A program made the translations under genes and the position numbers. DNA of 64,000 bases from Megaustenia siamemsis (lineage: Eukaryota; Mollusca; Gastropoda; Stylommatophora; Ariophantidae), in the NCBI GenBank assembly GCA_032433765.1, contig JAVIAB010000073.1:60113552-60177551 (forward strand), given 5' to 3'. Below the pieces are notes generated by a model. The model was given only the letters and a program-made list of their open reading frames with translations. It made no database searches and was not told the DNA's origin. Positions 59,115 through 64,000 of the stretch are shown in pieces; positions within the stretch are counted from its first letter, which is position 1, and each line of letters opens with the position of its first letter.

Positions 59115-59796
59115 AGACACACACTATTATTAATTAATCTTCACGAAATGTAGAAATGAAAAGTCAATATACGTGGGCTGAGAATCCCATCTGCTATGCA
59201 GTGAGCTTAACAAACAAGAAAAACGAGGGGAACACCCCCGGAAAGCTATTCCGTTCATTGTAAAAGCCACTTCGTCACTCCTAGACAACACAGATGGTCA
59301 AAGTGTAATGGCTGATCATGTTTTGTTGACCCTAGTAATAACCTCCCCTTTGCTTCTTGTGAAGTTTCCCAAAATATACCATGACGTCAGCTTCTATATT
59401 AGAATAAAAGAGGCAGACCATTTTTTTGTATCCGAATGCCTTCTGGGAAACTTATGGCCAGTCATTTGTTACAAGATTCTGATGTAGTCAGCAAACTTAT
59501 GCTCTCGGCTTGTTTCTCTGGTAAGTGGATACCGTGGCTTCCCCGAGGAGATTATCACGTGACCTGTAAGTTGTAATGAGAACATTTCGCTGCTGGGAAG
59601 CCTGATTTAATGACGGTCAGAAAGATTTATCATTTTGAAAACATGTTTCTTTGTTTCAAACAGAAAATCAACCGTTAGTGGATGATATTTTTGTTGCAGA
59701 GAGACTGAAAAGTTGGAGAAAGTGACGCTCGATGATATTGAAAAGAAATGCAATGATTAAAAGTAAAATCTGCTATATAAAGAGGACTATATCATC
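59115..59796. other. Non-repeated sequence, nothing recognised
   Basis: No gene, SINE or LINE is readable in this ~680-bp stretch. Confidence 0.45.
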
Positions 59797-59807
59797 TGAA
59801 TACAAAT

Positions 59808-60454
59808 CATCATCATTGAGTGCCGTCTCCGCAACGAAGGTTGGCTACCATGGAGCGCCATTCTGCTCTATCTCTTGCTTTGATGGTGCAGGTTGTCATC
59901 GGTTGATTTGTCCATCTTTTGATGTTACTCGTCCATGTTAATCTTGGTCTGCCTCTGCCTCTTTTACCTTGTATTTGTCTTGTTCTAATTGTGTTCAGAA
60001 GTTCTCTTTTCATTTTTAGTTGTTTTAAGACTTCATCGTTTGTTTTCTTTTCCTTCTATCCAATTCTACATAACATTCTATATATCCACATTTCAAAGGC
60101 TTCAATTCTCTGTTCTGTTTTCTTGTCTAATGTCCATGTTTCAGCACCATATAGGAATATTGAGAAATTGTAACATTTTGCTATTCTTAGTTTTAGCCCT
60201 GGTGTTATTTGTTTTGATGTTAGTATGTCCTTCATGACATTAAAATTACTTTTTGCCATTCCTATTCTTTTGTATATTTCAGTTGTACATTTTCCATCAC
60301 TGGTTATAGTATGTCCAAGGTAGTTATAGTTTTGAACTGTCTCAAGGTGTATTCCTTCAATTTTGATATCCACTTGTGGGTTTTGAGTATTTTCTTTGTT
60401 TATGATCATAGTTTTAGTCATAGTCTATAGTTTATGATCTAGTTTTAGTCAGTT
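59808..60454 (-). mobile_element. RTE-B LINE 3' copy with internal deletion
   Basis: TGAATACAAAT flanks it (59797-59807 and 60455-60465), an 11-bp target duplication. The element holds the GAT tail, C-terminal domain and post-RT region. Relative to the copy at 7621, about 67 bp are missing near 59973. At the 5' end TAGTTTTAGTC is present twice around TCTATAG, probably from end repair at insertion. The 121-codon frame at 60056-60421 is a partial ORF. Confidence 0.85.
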
Positions 60455-60465
60455 TGAATACAAAT

Positions 60466-61189
60466 AAAGAAGTTTAATATGAGAATTAATACCTGTTATA
60501 TTTACTGCTTTGATCGTTCATTTATTCGACCAGACTATGATGATAAACGATGAAAGGTAAACATTACACCTTGTAGATGCGAAAGTCGCTTCCATGGATG
60601 AGCTAATAATATAACTTTGATAGTTGTAATCAACAAGGAAAAAGGAGCTATAGATATGGAGTAACAGCTATCGACTGACGAAAATTGTCAAAATGCTCGA
60701 ACGATGAGAAAGGCAATATGAAGATAAAGAATAGAGACAATGGGCGGCGTCTTCACATATAAACAAATAACAACACAAAACTCGACGTTTAGACCTGCTT
60801 TCGGCGGGAAACATAAACAAAACAACAACCATAAAGTAAACAAACAAAAGACTAGAGCAATAGATATCTTGATTCCATACCGAAGTAATTATAAAATAAG
60901 CAAAGGAATAGAAAAAAAAATATCATATCTGTGCTGTAGTTTGTGCAATCTGAACGGAAAGACTCAAGAACCAGAGTGTGCAGTGTAGTGAACTCGACAC
61001 CGTCATGAATATGATTTGATAAAATATGATTTGATAAAATATGATTTGATTATCTATGTAAAGCTGTTATCCAGACAATTATCTCTATTTCTTATCGCCC
61101 TTATCGTTAGCTTCATAAAAACACATGTTTATGGTTATCCTTTTCAAAAGAAGAACGGTTATGCCTGAGTGTAGAAACAGATAATTACT
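60466..61189. other. Mostly unassigned, with a hammerhead-like trace and a 15-bp triplet
   Basis: An 82-codon plus-strand frame (60740-60988) is Lys/Asn-rich and unrecognised. The minus strand at about 60783-60822 reads CCCGCC-GAAAGCAGG, then TAAACGTCGAG, which resembles the end of hammerhead-bearing retroelement repeats. ATATGATTTGATAAA occurs three times in tandem near 61008-61052. Confidence 0.4.
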
Positions 61190-61815
61190 GATGTTGGAGC
61201 CTGACAATATATAAGTAGTGGTGTCAAATTTGTAAATAGATAAAATAATGGAGTAGAAGTCTGAACATAGCAGCAGTAATGAAGTCAAAGTCTGAACAAA
61301 GTAGGAGTAATGATGTCAAAGTCTGAACAAAGTAGGAGTAATGATGTCAAAGTCTGAACAAAGTAGGAGTAATGATGTCAAAGTCTGAACAAAGCAGGAG
61401 TAATGATGTCAAGTCTGAACATAGCAGCAGTAATGATGTCAAAGTCTGAACTTAGTAGCAGTAATAATGTCAAAGTCTGAACATAGCAGCAGTAATTATG
61501 TCAAAGTATGAACATAGCAGCAGTAATGATGCCAAAGTGTGAACATAGTAGCAGTAATGATGTCAAAGTCTGAACATAGCAGCAGTAATGATGTCAAAGT
61601 CTGAACATAGCAGCAGTAATGATGTCAAAGTCTGAACTTAGTAGCAGTAATGATGTCAAAGTCAGGACATAGTAGGAGTAATGATGTCAAAGTCTGAACA
61701 AAGCATCAGTAATGATGTCAAAGTCTGGACGTAGCAACAGTAATGATGTCAAAGTCTGAACATAGCAGCAGTAATGATGTCAAAGTCTAGACATAGCAGC
61801 AGTAATGATGTCAAT
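61190..61815. repeat. 31-bp satellite (second type), about 20 copies
   Basis: The unit is GTAATGATGTCAAAGTCTGA plus ACATAGCAGCA or ACAAAGTAGGA. The left edge is degenerate, the middle regular. It is unrelated to the 31-bp array at 16957. Confidence 0.9.
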
Positions 61816-62398
61816 GTTCTTAAAAAATAGTTGACCTGGATTATGGTAGAAGACAAGTGAGAGCCACGATCTAAAATGCAGAAAAAAATGTGGAATCTGA
61901 GCCTGAAAGTAATAAAGAAATATTTACGTCAAGACTGAGAACAACAAAATAAAAGTAAGATTATCAAAGTAAAAAACAGTCCTGAGAGTAGGAATATTGA
62001 AAAAAAAGTGAATAACGAGATTGATGGCTACTGTGGAGTCGATGTGAATTGTGCACTTTCAAACCTGCATGTTTTTAAAATGAAATCTGTTATCAAATGG
62101 ACATAATGAGTTATTTCGTGTGCGACTATTGATAATAACGTTCAAGGACTCAAATGCAGTTATTTATTTTAATCACCATTGAAGTTATTCGCTTTTAAAA
62201 CTTCCCGCCCTCTGTTCTTTGATTACACTATGGCATGTAACAGCTGGTAGCAGATCGACGAAGTGTAAACATTTTCCGAGAAAAGATTAGCTCAGCACAT
62301 ACGCAGGGGGTTTTGCGTATTCATATTTTGCTGTCTTTAATCCTTCGCACTTTAATAGTCATGGAATTATTTTATTTATGGCGAAAATATTTTCAACG
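61816..62398. other. Spacer, left part possibly decayed satellite
   Basis: Fragments such as AATCTGAGCCTGAAAGTAAT may be remnants of the 31-bp array. Nothing else was recognised. Confidence 0.4.
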
Positions 62399-62622
62399 AA
62401 AATATACACGGCTGTGGTCTTTCCTATAATTAGAAATAACAGAGATGTGCCCATAAATAACAGAGATATGAAAATATACACGGCTGTGGTCTTTCCTATA
62501 ATTAGAAATAACAGAGATGTGCCCATTAATAACAGGGATATGAAAATATACACGGCTGTGGTCTTTCCTATAATTAGAAATAACAGAGATGTGCCCATAA
62601 ATAACAGAGATATGAAAATATA
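62399..62622. repeat. 72-bp tandem triplication
   Basis: Three copies start at 62399, 62471 and 62543, followed by 8 bp of a fourth. Copies differ by about two bases (CATTAATAACAGGG in copy 2). Because 72 is divisible by three, a 24-residue repeat is open on both strands. It is probably not coding. Confidence 0.95.
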
Positions 62623-62795
62623 ATCTGATAAATTACAACGCTTCTCAAAATGTTTCCTGTCGAGAAGCTCTATTATAATGGTCAAGTATCTAGTTATCCC
62701 CTGTTACAATAACCATTTAACTTGGACTTTTATTAGTTGAGTAACCTTCGACCTGAACCTGAGTTGATTAACCTGATAAAATACTCTGTGTAACA

Positions 62796-63130
62796 ATGAA
62801 ATGAATTCAAGACTAACATTGAAATAAGAGAAATTACCAAAGATCTCATCTACAATTAAGGAACGAAGATGGACATATGTCGGACATGTGCTGAGAAGAG
62901 ACAGCAAGAAAATCCCAAAATAGATTCTTCTATTGGAAACATCAGGATACAGAAAAAGAGTAAGACCTAAATAGACACTAAAAAGAACACTAATAAGAGA
63001 AGCAAAGTTGGTGGTCATAGACTCATTAGATAAGATCGAACGTCTCGCCCAGTCTAGAGATAGATGGCGAAAACCACTACAGGCTCTATGTGACGTCACA
63101 TGGCGCGGGAAGGATCAAGAACCTGCGACC
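62796..63130 (+). pseudogene. LINE fragment F, C-terminal fossil
   Basis: Across frames it reads NEFKTNIEIREI, then RRWTYVGHVLRRDS, then a YRKRVRPK region, then LIREAKL and DRWRKPL. This is the RTE-A-like C-terminal layout with substitutions and stops. The GTGACGTCACATGGCG stretch is partly shared with the minus-strand piece at 15371-15694. Confidence 0.7.
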
Positions 63131-64000
63131 CCCATTTCTGGAAAAAAAAAGAAGCAAATAAGCTGCAGTCCTCAATGATTATAATCAGGTCATTTACGAC
63201 TTAGGTTTTTAATAATCGTCCACTTTATAATAGCTAAGTAACATGTGATCCCTATAATAATAGGCAAATATTGTACTCTTCTAAAAATATGCTCAAAACA
63301 ACGTGTTTATTGATTTGTAAATAAAGCATTCTATAGCGGTTGATATGAGTTTTTTGGTTCTTTGGTTATGGAAGGCCCAGGTATCAATGCAAACGAATTA
63401 AAATCCATAATTGCTCAACCGCCCGTGCCAGTGGAATCATCCGAATTACTAAATCATTCCCAAACAAAGAAAAGTAGCTGTAGTCCCCATCATCGCAGTC
63501 TCAACACGCGCCAAAAGACATAAGGCGAATCCGCACAGAAAGTGAACACAGCCAACTGTTATCTGCTATACGATATCATCATTCATCGTCAATTTGACAA
63601 ACTGTTGACATCAACAGTTTGATATGAGTGGCTCGGGACAACTATAGACAAACAAAAGATCAATGAACAAATAATCGATGCATCCAAACAGTTATACAAA
63701 CTCTCTAGTAGTATCACCCCGATAATTCCTAAGATATATCTCTGGATGATTATCTTTATTCCTCTAAAGCCAACACAATTTGTTTCAAGAGTCCATCCCG
63801 GCTTACAATATTGACTATTGTCCTTTGTAAAATCCCTGTAATCTATGGCTGACACGTGCAAACGTTTTATAATGCTCTCTTCTAATCATCTCCAAATGTG
63901 TGTCATGTCAATTCCAAATATTTCCACCGTTTTAATGCAGCCATCTCCTCATTAATATCAAAACTGCATTACTAAATGGGTCGCACATATGCCAAGGGTT
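63131..64000. other. Non-repeated sequence, nothing recognised
   Basis: A 90-codon minus-strand frame (63589-63861) has a hydrophobic stretch but no domain I know. I would not call it a gene. Confidence 0.4.

Noticed and set aside
63589..63861. Small membrane protein on the minus strand
   Set aside because: It has one hydrophobic stretch but no family resemblance. It is probably a chance frame.

Overview
This window looks like heterochromatin-like, repeat-dominated DNA from an animal nuclear genome. No host gene could be recognised. The evidence for an animal is the mix of RTE/BovB-type LINEs, an RNase H-bearing I/Jockey-type LINE, a pogo/Tigger-like DNA transposon, tRNA-derived SINEs with pol III A and B boxes, and AT-rich minisatellites. 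The style resembles molluscan genomes, but this is a low-confidence guess. Nothing supports bacterial operons, CRISPR or phage.

Layout. (1) 0.36-4.72 kb: a composite insertion of 438-bp units carrying tRNA-like pol III boxes. The units are head-to-tail in two opposite-facing arms, a truncated LINE is nested inside, and the whole is flanked by a 12-bp target duplication. (2) 4.9-14 kb: successive minisatellites with 11-, 29-, 32- and 21-bp units. A duplicated 408-bp block (1,320-bp spacing) and an RTE copy interrupt the 29-bp array. (3) 14-17 kb: a mosaic of decayed, nested LINE pieces. (4) 17-21.4 kb: related 31-, 27- and 54-bp satellites split by a 1.3-kb pogo-like element with terminal inverted repeats and TA duplications. 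(5) 21.4-24.3 kb: SINE copies and 39/38-bp satellites. (6) 24.4-32.9 kb: LINE fossils, a long broken LINE with a nested hammerhead-ribozyme-like element, an RNase H LINE fragment, a SINE with a perfect target duplication, and a 34-bp minisatellite. (7) 32.95-55.8 kb: a 26-bp satellite of about 670 copies. It contains four copies of one LINE family; three of these were amplified together with the satellite as part of a ~4.2-kb higher-order repeat. (8) 55.9-60.5 kb: more RTE copies, including two opposite-facing elements that share one repeated 12-bp target sequence. (9) 60.5-64 kb: a 31-bp satellite, a 72-bp triplication, a LINE fossil and unassigned sequence.

The parts interact as mobile elements and their substrate. 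Satellites serve as landing sites for LINEs, SINEs and the pogo-like element, and later satellite amplification copies the inserted elements. The SINEs and the 438-bp element have no protein of their own and were presumably moved by LINE machinery. LINE families are labelled here RTE-A (tail of GATA repeats), RTE-B (tail of GAT repeats), RTE-C, RTE-D, plus fragments E and F. These are local names, not database names.
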